A stretch of 64,000 nt of DNA from Candidatus Sericytochromatia bacterium (lineage in GTDB: Bacteria; Cyanobacteriota; Sericytochromatia; UBA7694). Shown one piece after another: positions 17,198-25,347 of the stretch. How positions within the stretch are numbered: position 1 is the stretch's first letter; every line of letters starts with the position of its first letter. The DNA lies in assembly GCA_018780035.1 (NCBI GenBank), contig JADMKE010000033.1, forward strand, positions 1-64,000. Reading direction: 5' to 3'. Position numbers and translations under genes: made by a program. A model generated the notes under the pieces. That model worked only from the letters and a program-made list of their open reading frames with translations. It did no database searches and was not told where the DNA came from.

Positions 17198-18505
17198 TCA
17201 ATTCCTCCTCAAGTTGCTATTTTTTAAGCGAAACATCAAAGCTAGCTCGCACTGCTCGAAGCACTGTCATGCACGCTATCGAGCGTATTCCCGGCGGGAT
17301 CCATGACTGTGGTTTTGACCTTGATTCGGACCGTATCTCCCGGTTGAATCAGCGCCAATGTCTGTCCGGGGCCGCCTGGAAGTGTCGCCCCACCCGTTTT
17401 CAGCACAGGCAATTGGTCTGTTGGCTGGCCACTGATCTCACTTTTGAACGCAAAACCAGCATAATGGCCACTGGTATCATTGAATTGCAGGCTTATAATC
17501 CCAGGATCAGGACTCTGTGTTGAAGCCCTGACGCTAAACGCCTGGGCACTGGCAGGGGGATTGGCGGCGGCAATTGCGTTATTTAAGGCGTTCTGGAGAT
17601 CGGCTGCGATGGCCTGATTACTGGATAAATTCGCGCTGAGGTTAAAGTTAAAATCCTGATTGGCTAAGCCATTGGTTCTCAGCAAGGTCAGCACACCTGC
17701 TGTATTGCCATTGCCATCACTCAGATAATTTCCGGGGGCAGTGTTAAGAGTCGCCCCCAAAAGATAGGCATGGCTGACTGAGGCATTTGTGTAGGCTGGG
17801 GGCAAAAGCAAAACGGTGTGATGGGTGGGATCGGCCGTATCATAGACAGCTGTCCCGCCCAATGCGCCCCAAGGGCCAGCAAAGGTGGTGCGTCCTCCCG
17901 TCTGAATCACGGTGGTGAGATAATTCAAAGCACTGGTCTGGCCTGTGGCGACCCCGCTGCCAGGATAGGCAGCAGGCGCTTGCTGCTCTGCCCCCGGATG
18001 ATTTCCCATGCCTCCTGCAATGGAGAGATCACGGGTAGCGAAGATCATCGGCTCACTGTATCTCACCCGCACAGCATCCCCATTGAGCCCCCCATTTTCT
18101 GTCGTTTCAGCACTCAGAGCAGAAAGACGCGGGGGTTGCTCATCCACTTTGATTGAGAATTTAAGCGATTCCTCAAAATCACCGTTGGTCAGTTTAAAGT
18201 GGTTTTCACTCCGGCTGATTCCCCTTTTGTCTTTGATTGTGCGATTGCCGGAGTCGAAAGCGCGGAAGGCAATATTATAATCAGGTACACGCTGGCTGTC
18301 TCTGTCACTGGGCAATTGTTTTTGCTCTTTAAAGCTGAAGGTGGCTTCGGTATCGTCGCTGTTCCAAGAGATGTTAAAAGCTGCTTTATCCCAGATTTGC
18401 GAACTGTTTCCAGCTAAAAAATTACTGCTGATATTTTCATTGCCATTGAAGGTATACGGCTTTGATAGATTGGCACTGTCAACACTCAGCTTGCGCTGGT
18501 TAAAA
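17131..18505. repeat. 1,375-bp direct repeat, copy 1
   Basis: Apparently identical to 19146-20520 (offset 2,015 bp; I compared the text line by line at many points and the translations in full and saw no difference). It covers the 5' end of the serpin gene A, the intergenic region with its ribosome-binding site, and the 3' two thirds of gene B. Sequence identity stops abruptly at both edges. Confidence 0.95.
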
Positions 18506-19212
18506 CTATAGACCGCAAAAGTGTCTTCAACACTTTTTCGATCCAAAGGCTCAGAAAATCCAAGCACAAAGCTGGTTTGAGGGGCAACATTTGTTCCGCT
18601 ACGCGCAGGAGTAACGCGAATAACCTCTGGTTGATCACTGAGAGCATAATAATCTGCCGAATAAGTGGTGTTAAAGCCATCATTGCCAAAATCATGGCGA
18701 TTGGCATTGGGATCTCCCTCTTGGTTGATCTTTAGAACCTCTGTACGAATTCGGGTCGCAAAACCAGGTTTTTTGACTTTAATTTCAATTTGGGTTCCAC
18801 AGGGCACTCTATTAAACACATAATTTCCAGCCACGGAGATGGTTTCACCTTCGTAGGGGATAGAGCTATTCAGCGATTTTGCAAAGATACTCACCCCCTC
18901 CAAGGGGGCATGCGTATCATCAAAAATTTTGCCATTTAAAGTTGTAAAGTCTATAACTGAATAATCTGACCAATCACTGTAGATATTGTTGTACTTAGGA
19001 TAAACAGGCTCGGAAGACGTTAAAATGCTTGGCACAGGTGTCTCAGAAATAGAAACGGGTATTGTCTGTGTTGTCTGGCCGTTCGGAGGAACTAAATGGG
19101 AATTATTTTGGTTGGGTTGGAGCGGCGTTTGTGAACCCTGACAGGCATAAACCAGTGAAAGGCTTAAGAGCAAATGGATACGGTACAGCTTTCTTTTTTG
19201 CTGCGACATCAT
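17242..19212 (-). CDS. Mosaic lipoprotein: CarboxypepD-like and Ig-like domains (copy B)
   Basis: A 656-residue lipoprotein (lipobox LVYAC) lacking the serpin domain of its neighbours. Residues 90-175 are the carboxypeptidase-regulatory-like module (GKIFDDTHAPLEGVSIFAKSLN ... GDPNANRHDFG), about 185-340 a bacterial Ig-like domain (GFSEPLDRKSVEDTFAVYSF), and the rest a Gly/Asn/Ala-rich beta region ending in SASSSAS. Residues from about 236 to the end are identical to the end of gene C, and the first 22 residues are identical to those of gene A, because both ends lie in the direct repeats. Only 18506-19145 is unique to this gene. Same ribosome-binding site (GAGGAGG) as gene A. Role unknown, likely surface exposed. 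Confidence 0.88.
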   Translation of the reverse strand: MMSQQKRKLYRIHLLLSLSLVYACQGSQTPLQPNQNNSHLVPPNGQTTQTIPVSISETPVPSILTSSEPVYPKYNNIYSDWSDYSVIDFTTLNGKIFDDTHAPLEGVSIFAKSLNSSIPYEGETISVAGNYVFNRVPCGTQIEIKVKKPGFATRIRTEVLKINQEGDPNANRHDFGNDGFNTTYSADYYALSDQPEVIRVTPARSGTNVAPQTSFVLGFSEPLDRKSVEDTFAVYSFNQRKLSVDSANLSKPYTFNGNENISSNFLAGNSSQIWDKAAFNISWNSDDTEATFSFKEQKQLPSDRDSQRVPDYNIAFRAFDSGNRTIKDKRGISRSENHFKLTNGDFEESLKFSIKVDEQPPRLSALSAETTENGGLNGDAVRVRYSEPMIFATRDLSIAGGMGNHPGAEQQAPAAYPGSGVATGQTSALNYLTTVIQTGGRTTFAGPWGALGGTAVYDTADPTHHTVLLLPPAYTNASVSHAYLLGATLNTAPGNYLSDGNGNTAGVLTLLRTNGLANQDFNFNLSANLSSNQAIAADLQNALNNAIAAANPPASAQAFSVRASTQSPDPGIISLQFNDTSGHYAGFAFKSEISGQPTDQLPVLKTGGATLPGGPGQTLALIQPGDTVRIKVKTTVMDPAGNTLDSVHDSASSSAS

Positions 19213-20520
19213 TCAATTCCTCCTCAAGTTGCTATTTTTTAAGCGAAACATCAAAGCTAGCTCGCACTGCTCGAAGCACTGTCATGCACGCTATCGAGCG
19301 TATTCCCGGCGGGATCCATGACTGTGGTTTTGACCTTGATTCGGACCGTATCTCCCGGTTGAATCAGCGCCAATGTCTGTCCGGGGCCGCCTGGAAGTGT
19401 CGCCCCACCCGTTTTCAGCACAGGCAATTGGTCTGTTGGCTGGCCACTGATCTCACTTTTGAACGCAAAACCAGCATAATGGCCACTGGTATCATTGAAT
19501 TGCAGGCTTATAATCCCAGGATCAGGACTCTGTGTTGAAGCCCTGACGCTAAACGCCTGGGCACTGGCAGGGGGATTGGCGGCGGCAATTGCGTTATTTA
19601 AGGCGTTCTGGAGATCGGCTGCGATGGCCTGATTACTGGATAAATTCGCGCTGAGGTTAAAGTTAAAATCCTGATTGGCTAAGCCATTGGTTCTCAGCAA
19701 GGTCAGCACACCTGCTGTATTGCCATTGCCATCACTCAGATAATTTCCGGGGGCAGTGTTAAGAGTCGCCCCCAAAAGATAGGCATGGCTGACTGAGGCA
19801 TTTGTGTAGGCTGGGGGCAAAAGCAAAACGGTGTGATGGGTGGGATCGGCCGTATCATAGACAGCTGTCCCGCCCAATGCGCCCCAAGGGCCAGCAAAGG
19901 TGGTGCGTCCTCCCGTCTGAATCACGGTGGTGAGATAATTCAAAGCACTGGTCTGGCCTGTGGCGACCCCGCTGCCAGGATAGGCAGCAGGCGCTTGCTG
20001 CTCTGCCCCCGGATGATTTCCCATGCCTCCTGCAATGGAGAGATCACGGGTAGCGAAGATCATCGGCTCACTGTATCTCACCCGCACAGCATCCCCATTG
20101 AGCCCCCCATTTTCTGTCGTTTCAGCACTCAGAGCAGAAAGACGCGGGGGTTGCTCATCCACTTTGATTGAGAATTTAAGCGATTCCTCAAAATCACCGT
20201 TGGTCAGTTTAAAGTGGTTTTCACTCCGGCTGATTCCCCTTTTGTCTTTGATTGTGCGATTGCCGGAGTCGAAAGCGCGGAAGGCAATATTATAATCAGG
20301 TACACGCTGGCTGTCTCTGTCACTGGGCAATTGTTTTTGCTCTTTAAAGCTGAAGGTGGCTTCGGTATCGTCGCTGTTCCAAGAGATGTTAAAAGCTGCT
20401 TTATCCCAGATTTGCGAACTGTTTCCAGCTAAAAAATTACTGCTGATATTTTCATTGCCATTGAAGGTATACGGCTTTGATAGATTGGCACTGTCAACAC
20501 TCAGCTTGCGCTGGTTAAAA
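19146..20520. repeat. 1,375-bp direct repeat, copy 2
   Basis: Second copy of the repeat at 17131-18505. It covers the first 22 codons of gene B, the intergenic region and the 3' end of gene C. Divergence begins at 20521 (gene C) versus 18506 (gene B). Confidence 0.95.
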
Positions 20521-22466
20521 GCAAAGACCGCAAAAGTATCTTCAATGCTTTTTCGATCCATGGGCTTGGAGAATGTCAAGGCAAAACTGGTTTTGGGGTC
20601 AATATTAGTGCCGTTGCGACTCGGACTGACCTTGATCACCTCTGGTTTTTCACTGAGGGCCAAAGCGTCTGCTGAGAATTGTTTATCAACACCATCATTG
20701 CCAAAATCATAGCGATTGGCATTGGGGTCGCCCTCGTTATTTGACTTCAACACTTCTATCCGTTGACGGGTACTGAATCCTGGCTTATGAATGCTTATCT
20801 GGATTTGAGTCCCAGCGGGAACCCGATTAAAGGCATAGGTCCCCTCCGTAGAAAAAGTCTCTGCTTGATAAGGAACAGCCGTGTTCATTGAGACCGCTTT
20901 GACGGTCACGCCATCCAAAGGGGCATGATTCTCATCAAAAATTTTCCCATTGAATGTGGTTCTGTCCCCCACTGAGAGATCTATATTTTGATCAGGGTAA
21001 TAGATAGGAAATTTTTTGGGTTCTTGAGAAACATCTGTGTTCGCCGAATTCCCTGAGGGCGCATCGCTGGGAATCAAACTGGGGTCATAGACATTGCCCA
21101 TAAACAAAATTTGCCCGGTTTGATTGTCGCGAATCAGATAGAGAAAGGGACGATCACAAATCATTTCAAGCGCTCTTTGAGGCTCAGAACTGGCAGGAAC
21201 AGAGACCTCTACATAGGTAACCGCACTTGCAGTCGTTCCCTTTTCATTGACGTCGATCTGTGCTTTTTGAAAAACATCAGAAAGATAAAACTGATCGAGC
21301 GGGGTGCGTGGTTTTGCCATTGCGAAGAAATCTGCCAAGATCGGATCAAAAGCCTGTTTTATTCCCAGTGTTTGTAACGTTTTTACCAAATCTTGTTCCC
21401 ACTCTTGTTTGAATTTGGGCATAGTGAGACTGCCCGTTTCTGTCCCAAATGCGCGAAAGAGAAGGTCCATGTCCATTTTGCTCAGATCTTGGCGAATCTG
21501 ACTGAGGGAGCTTCCGTAGCCCGGAAGGAAAAGATACATACTGATTTTCCCCTGATTGCCGTAGGGCAGTTCAAGGGCCTGAAAATCATTCTTGAGTTGA
21601 GGGTGGCCTGGAGGCAGATAGTGAAAAGAGCCGAATTGACGCATCATTGGCACCTTTTTTTTGTTGCCATCTGAAAGACTGAAAAGCTTATCCTTCGTTT
21701 CAAATTCTTCAAATTTACGAGACCAATCGGCTTTAAAATAAAGGGCATTGAGCAAATACATCACAGTGAGTTCTGCCCATCGAGGGTCCGGATCGATTGG
21801 GCTTAAGAGCTGGGGAATTTTTTGCTCTGTGGCTTTGCTTACCCAGTCATTGATCTCAGTCTGGGTGGAGCCATTGCTAAAATGGATTGCACGTACTTCT
21901 GAAAAGAAATTTTCTTTGTTCTTTTTGACAAATTCAGGCAGCAGCTCAAAGCGATCATTGGCAAAAATGCCATTGGCCACGGCCAATTGAATGTCCTCGG
22001 CTGGTTTATGTAATTTACGCATCAAAAGCGAGGAACCGCGATTCACCTGTTCTGGTTTCAACCCGTCTATTTCTAACGCTTTCGCCATCTCAGCCTTGGT
22101 TTCACCCTGTGCCCCGTTCCAGGTCATTTGCAAGGCCAACGAGACACTGAGCGGAGATACAAACAGGTTTTTCTGCGATTGTTCTTCACTCAGGGCATTA
22201 AAAAGTTTAAAGGCAAAACGGTTATTCGCTGCCACAATGGGATTGGCTTTCACCTCTGCAAGTTCTTCTGAACTTAAGGCCAAAATCCGAAGCTCAGGAC
22301 TAGAATCAGGAGTAGAAATGGGATTTGCAGAAGAAGCCGTCGCCGCACTTGAGATCGGGTGAGGGTTTTGATTGGCTGTCGGGGCAGTCTGAGAACCCTG
22401 ACAGCCATAAACCAGCGAAAGAGTCGCCAGAAGATGAAGCCTGTGTAAACGTCTTTTTCCTACCAT
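19257..22466 (-). CDS. Serpin fused to CarboxypepD-like and Ig-like domains, lipoprotein (copy C)
   Basis: A 1,069-residue lipoprotein (lipobox LVYGC, Cys22). Residues about 80-465 are a serpin with strongly diverged sequence from copy A but the same landmarks (NRFAFKLFNALSEEQSQKNLFVSPLSVSLA; hinge DVNEKGTTASAVT; end RPFLYLIRDNQTGQILFMGNVYDP), so inhibition is plausible; the reactive loop reads VSVPASSEP. It is followed by a CarboxypepD-regulatory-like module (about 505-590), an Ig-like domain (FSKPMDRKSIEDTFAVFAF) and the same beta-rich C-terminus as gene B. Residues 649-1069 are identical to the end of gene B. Start ATG 22466 after AGGAAGGA. First gene of the array. A serpin joined to surface-type modules is unusual. 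Confidence 0.9.
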   Translation of the reverse strand: MVGKRRLHRLHLLATLSLVYGCQGSQTAPTANQNPHPISSAATASSANPISTPDSSPELRILALSSEELAEVKANPIVAANNRFAFKLFNALSEEQSQKNLFVSPLSVSLALQMTWNGAQGETKAEMAKALEIDGLKPEQVNRGSSLLMRKLHKPAEDIQLAVANGIFANDRFELLPEFVKKNKENFFSEVRAIHFSNGSTQTEINDWVSKATEQKIPQLLSPIDPDPRWAELTVMYLLNALYFKADWSRKFEEFETKDKLFSLSDGNKKKVPMMRQFGSFHYLPPGHPQLKNDFQALELPYGNQGKISMYLFLPGYGSSLSQIRQDLSKMDMDLLFRAFGTETGSLTMPKFKQEWEQDLVKTLQTLGIKQAFDPILADFFAMAKPRTPLDQFYLSDVFQKAQIDVNEKGTTASAVTYVEVSVPASSEPQRALEMICDRPFLYLIRDNQTGQILFMGNVYDPSLIPSDAPSGNSANTDVSQEPKKFPIYYPDQNIDLSVGDRTTFNGKIFDENHAPLDGVTVKAVSMNTAVPYQAETFSTEGTYAFNRVPAGTQIQISIHKPGFSTRQRIEVLKSNNEGDPNANRYDFGNDGVDKQFSADALALSEKPEVIKVSPSRNGTNIDPKTSFALTFSKPMDRKSIEDTFAVFAFNQRKLSVDSANLSKPYTFNGNENISSNFLAGNSSQIWDKAAFNISWNSDDTEATFSFKEQKQLPSDRDSQRVPDYNIAFRAFDSGNRTIKDKRGISRSENHFKLTNGDFEESLKFSIKVDEQPPRLSALSAETTENGGLNGDAVRVRYSEPMIFATRDLSIAGGMGNHPGAEQQAPAAYPGSGVATGQTSALNYLTTVIQTGGRTTFAGPWGALGGTAVYDTADPTHHTVLLLPPAYTNASVSHAYLLGATLNTAPGNYLSDGNGNTAGVLTLLRTNGLANQDFNFNLSANLSSNQAIAADLQNALNNAIAAANPPASAQAFSVRASTQSPDPGIISLQFNDTSGHYAGFAFKSEISGQPTDQLPVLKTGGATLPGGPGQTLALIQPGDTVRIKVKTTVMDPAGNTLDSVHDSASSSAS

Positions 22467-22504
22467 TAGCCATTCCTTCCTATCATCAACACTTCAAAAC
22501 TAAA

Positions 22505-23869
22505 TCACAGAGCAGGATAATTATAAAAGTTTGCTGGAAAAGCTTTCCGCATCTCGGCAAAGCCTGCATCCAGGGCCGCCACCGGCACCCGCGGGCAATT
22601 TTCGCCAAAGCGGTCGGTGGCAAAGTCGAGTTGCAGCATCAGGCGCGAACCGCGTTCCAGGGGCCGCCCCCTGTGAAAAGCACGGGTATCCCCCATAAAG
22701 ACAGTGCCCGCCGGGCCGCAAATCTCGACAAAGTGTTCGGGGGCATAGTGGGCCATGAGTTCTTCGGGTTCCATGCGCTTGTCCACCGAAAGTGGCAGGG
22801 GCTTGGTGCCCTGCGAGCCGATCACGTATTCATGGGGGCCATTTTCGGGCCCGACATCGCTCAGATAGACAAAACAATTGAGAAAGCGAAATCGGTCGAT
22901 GTCGATATGCCAGATCTGGCCAGTGTAGCGGCTGTGGGGCCCCTGAAAATCACTCGACCACCACAGGCTGACCAGCACCAATTGCGGCTCGGCCTGTAAA
23001 TAGGCGCGGGCGGTGGCCCAGAGATCGGCATGGGCCATCAGGGCCTGTACTTCGGGCAATTGCACAATTTGGGCCGGGGTAAAATTAGAGCGCCGGGCCA
23101 CCGGGGCAGCCGGGTCAAAGATCAGGGGTTCCACCAAAGGCTGCCCTGTCAGCCGATCATAGACCTCACGGTCGTGATAAGAGGGGGTACACGGGGTTGT
23201 TTCAGCGAATTGGCGAATGGCTGCCACCGTTGTTCCCTTTAATCTGTTTGGAAAAACCCCATAGGCTTTTTGCTGCAAGTCCTTCAGCCAATGGGGAAAG
23301 GCTGTGGTGGGAATCAGTTCCTGGGCCAGAGGTTGGGTTTGGGGTGGCATAAACAGCGCCGCCAAATAGCCCCACAAACTGCTGCTGCGCTGATTCGTGA
23401 GCAAATGTAAGAGACGCATGCTGTAAAAACCATAAAAAGGGGTCTGTCCCGTTTGCCAATATTCTTGCAGGGCTTTGAGGCTGCGAAACACCCACATGGA
23501 GAGATCGTCTTCTTGATCGCGGGCCAGTTCTGCCGCTTGTTTGGCCAGATTGGCCTCCAGATCAGGATAAGCCAATAATTCAGCCCAGGTTTGCAGCACT
23601 TCCCTCAAATGAGCGGGAAACCCCACCAAACCACTGAGCAAAACCAGCGAATCCCAAAGCAGGGTTTGTTCTGCCTCTGAGAGATTTTGCAAGGCCTCCC
23701 AATCGAGTGGGGCCTGGCACAGTTGTTGCCAACGGGTTTGAATCTCTAGCGGCGCATCGCTTTTCAGCCAAGGCGTGATGAGACCCCGCAATTCCAGCAA
23801 ACGCGGGTCTTTGTGGCAAAAGCGCCAGAGCAGCGGAAAAAGGGCTGGGTTGACGGGTTTGACGTACAT
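22505..23869 (-). CDS. Phytanoyl-CoA dioxygenase-like (PhyH) Fe(II)/2-oxoglutarate oxygenase
   Basis: A 454-residue protein. The C-terminal half carries the PhyH-type jelly-roll signature: WHIDIDRFRFLNCFVYLSDVGPENGPHEYVIGSQ with the HxD metal ligands, a distal His in TRAFHRGRPLERGSRLMLQLDF and the following Arg for 2-oxoglutarate. The N-terminal half is helical and unrecognised. Substrate unknown; such enzymes hydroxylate small molecules or lipids. ATG 23869 follows GGGAGAAAAACTG. An in-frame extension to ATG 23941 would run through a terminator-like hairpin and is less likely. It ends 38 bp downstream of serpin gene C's start on the same strand. Confidence 0.82.
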   Translation of the reverse strand: MYVKPVNPALFPLLWRFCHKDPRLLELRGLITPWLKSDAPLEIQTRWQQLCQAPLDWEALQNLSEAEQTLLWDSLVLLSGLVGFPAHLREVLQTWAELLAYPDLEANLAKQAAELARDQEDDLSMWVFRSLKALQEYWQTGQTPFYGFYSMRLLHLLTNQRSSSLWGYLAALFMPPQTQPLAQELIPTTAFPHWLKDLQQKAYGVFPNRLKGTTVAAIRQFAETTPCTPSYHDREVYDRLTGQPLVEPLIFDPAAPVARRSNFTPAQIVQLPEVQALMAHADLWATARAYLQAEPQLVLVSLWWSSDFQGPHSRYTGQIWHIDIDRFRFLNCFVYLSDVGPENGPHEYVIGSQGTKPLPLSVDKRMEPEELMAHYAPEHFVEICGPAGTVFMGDTRAFHRGRPLERGSRLMLQLDFATDRFGENCPRVPVAALDAGFAEMRKAFPANFYNYPAL

Positions 23870-23891
23870 CAGTTTTTCTCCCTTTTTGATT

Positions 23892-23930
23892 AAAAAAAAA
23901 GAGGGCCGCGGAAGCCTTCGCGAAACCCTC
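23892..23930 (-). terminator. Attenuator-like hairpin in the leader of the dioxygenase gene
   Basis: On the minus strand a GAGGG/CCCTC-closed hairpin with an inner CGCG/CGCG stem (23901-23930) is followed directly by nine T residues (23900-23892), only 22 nt before ATG 23869. This has the form of an intrinsic terminator but lies upstream of a gene and downstream of none on that strand, which fits transcription attenuation. Confidence 0.55.
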
Positions 23931-24234
23931 GAAACAGACATAAAATCAGCAGCTAAATTTTAGAAGCGGAATTCTAAACATTGAATCGGATAATCATAAA
24001 GAAGGATCTTAGGGCTTTAAAGTTCCATCTCCAATCAAAAAAAATGCTAAAAAATCATAAAATTATCTATTGAGGTGATTTGTGAAGGGTTTTTAAAGGA
24101 ATTATAAAGATTATAAAGATTGTGAAGATTGTGAAGATTGTGAAGCCGAATTTATGAAGATTGTGAAGACCATTGGGAACCGAAGTGGGATTGTCTGCGT
24201 CTGGCAAAAACAGTGAAGTAAAAAATGAGGATGT
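23931..24234. other. AT-rich intergenic region between divergent genes
   Basis: About 300 bp, rich in A and T, between the dioxygenase gene (minus) and rtcB (plus). It holds the leader hairpin at its left end, the 9-bp tandem repeats at 24101-24168 and a weak ribosome-binding site (TGAGG) before ATG 24235. A minus-strand frame at 24111-24371 consists largely of the translated repeat and is not called. Confidence 0.5.
24101..24168. repeat. 9-bp tandem repeats upstream of rtcB
   Basis: Two copies of ATTATAAAG then three copies of ATTGTGAAG run head to tail (24101-24145); a further ATTGTGAAG follows at 24160-24168 after a partly matching spacer. Possible regulator-binding repeats or simple slippage product. 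Confidence 0.85.
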
Positions 24235-25347
24235 ATGTCAGACGCCGAAGTTAGAATTATCGCCTCAGCCCAAAGCTGGATTGAAGGTGCCGCGATCGAA
24301 CAACTCAAGACCATGGCCCGTTTGCCGGCTATGCGTTTGGCCGTGGGCCTGCCCGATTTACATCCCGGCAAAGGGCACCCGATTGGGGCTGCTTTTGTCG
24401 CCGAAAACCATATCTACCCCCATTTGGTCGGCAATGATATCGGCTGTGGGATGGGGCTTTGGCAAAGTGATCTTGTGCTGCGCAAATGGAAGGCCGAACG
24501 CAGTTTGCGCCGTCTGGAAGGGCTCGAAGACCCTTGGACGGGAGACCGTGCCGTCTGGTTGGCGGATTTTGGCTTGGAATCGACACCCTTTGACGCTTCT
24601 CTTGGCACCATTGGCGGCGGCAATCACTTTGCTGAATTGCAGCGGTTGAGCCAAGTTTTTAAACCCGATCAGGTCAAGGCCCTGGGATTGGACCCGGCCC
24701 ATTTGCTTTTGCTTGTACACAGCGGTTCTCGCGGTCTGGGAGAGCGAATCCTGAGAGACCACACAGCGCAATGGGGGGGAGCCGGTTTAAACAGCGAAAG
24801 TGAAGCCGCTTTTGCTTATGTGAAGGCACATGACTCTGCAGTCAAGTGGGGCGAAGCCAACCGCAGCCTGATCCAAAAACGCTTTTTGGATCTCTTGGGG
24901 GCAACGGGCCAACGTCTGCTGGATCTTTGCCACAACAGTGTCACCCCCCAGACTTACCAAGGCTGTGCCTGTTGGCTCCACCGCAAAGGTGCCTCTCCGG
25001 CTGATCAGGGGCCTGTGGTCATTCCTGGTTCGCGGGGCAGTGCCAGTTATTTGGTACAGCCCCTGCCTTCGGCCCACAGTGCTTGGTCATTGGCCCACGG
25101 GGCCGGGCGCAAATGGAGCCGCAGCGAGAGCAAAGGACGACTCGAAAAGCGCTACAAAGCCGAAGATCTGGTGCGCACCGAATTGGGCTCTTGGGTGATC
25201 TGCGAAGATAAAAATCTGCTCTACGAAGAGGCCCCCGCTGCGTATAAAGCCATCGATAGGGTTGTGCAAGATCTGGTTGAGGCTGAATTGGTCGAAGTTT
25301 GGGCCATACTCGAACCTGTGATCACTTATAAAATGAGGCAACGCTGA
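24235..25347 (+). CDS. rtcB: RtcB-family RNA ligase (RtcB2 type, paired with prfH)
   Basis: A 370-residue RtcB ligase, which joins 2',3'-cyclic phosphate and 5'-OH RNA ends using GTP and Mn2+. Motifs: GLPDLHPGKGHPIGAAF, GNDIGCGMG, TIGGGNHFAEL, VHSGSRGLG, IPGSRGSASYLV (Arg where RtcB usually has Met) and the guanylylated-His motif AHGAGRKWSR. It is shorter than the common RtcB (about 400-480 residues). The stop overlaps the start of prfH (TGATG), the arrangement known for RtcB2-PrfH operons that rescue ribosomes with cleaved 16S rRNA decoding centres. The 9-bp repeats upstream may be regulatory. Start ATG 24235. Confidence 0.92.
   Translation: MSDAEVRIIASAQSWIEGAAIEQLKTMARLPAMRLAVGLPDLHPGKGHPIGAAFVAENHIYPHLVGNDIGCGMGLWQSDLVLRKWKAERSLRRLEGLEDPWTGDRAVWLADFGLESTPFDASLGTIGGGNHFAELQRLSQVFKPDQVKALGLDPAHLLLLVHSGSRGLGERILRDHTAQWGGAGLNSESEAAFAYVKAHDSAVKWGEANRSLIQKRFLDLLGATGQRLLDLCHNSVTPQTYQGCACWLHRKGASPADQGPVVIPGSRGSASYLVQPLPSAHSAWSLAHGAGRKWSRSESKGRLEKRYKAEDLVRTELGSWVICEDKNLLYEEAPAAYKAIDRVVQDLVEAELVEVWAILEPVITYKMRQR

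Noticed and set aside
15767-22466. Insertion sequence or transposon as the cause of the long direct repeats
   Set aside because: No transposase, terminal inverted repeats or target duplications were seen at the edges; tandem duplication or gene conversion explains the boundaries better.
24101-24168. CRISPR-like array
   Set aside because: Units are only 9 bp and directly adjacent, with no spacers and no cas gene nearby.
24111-24371. Minus-strand 86-codon frame upstream of rtcB
   Set aside because: Its end translates the 9-bp tandem repeats and its start lies inside rtcB.
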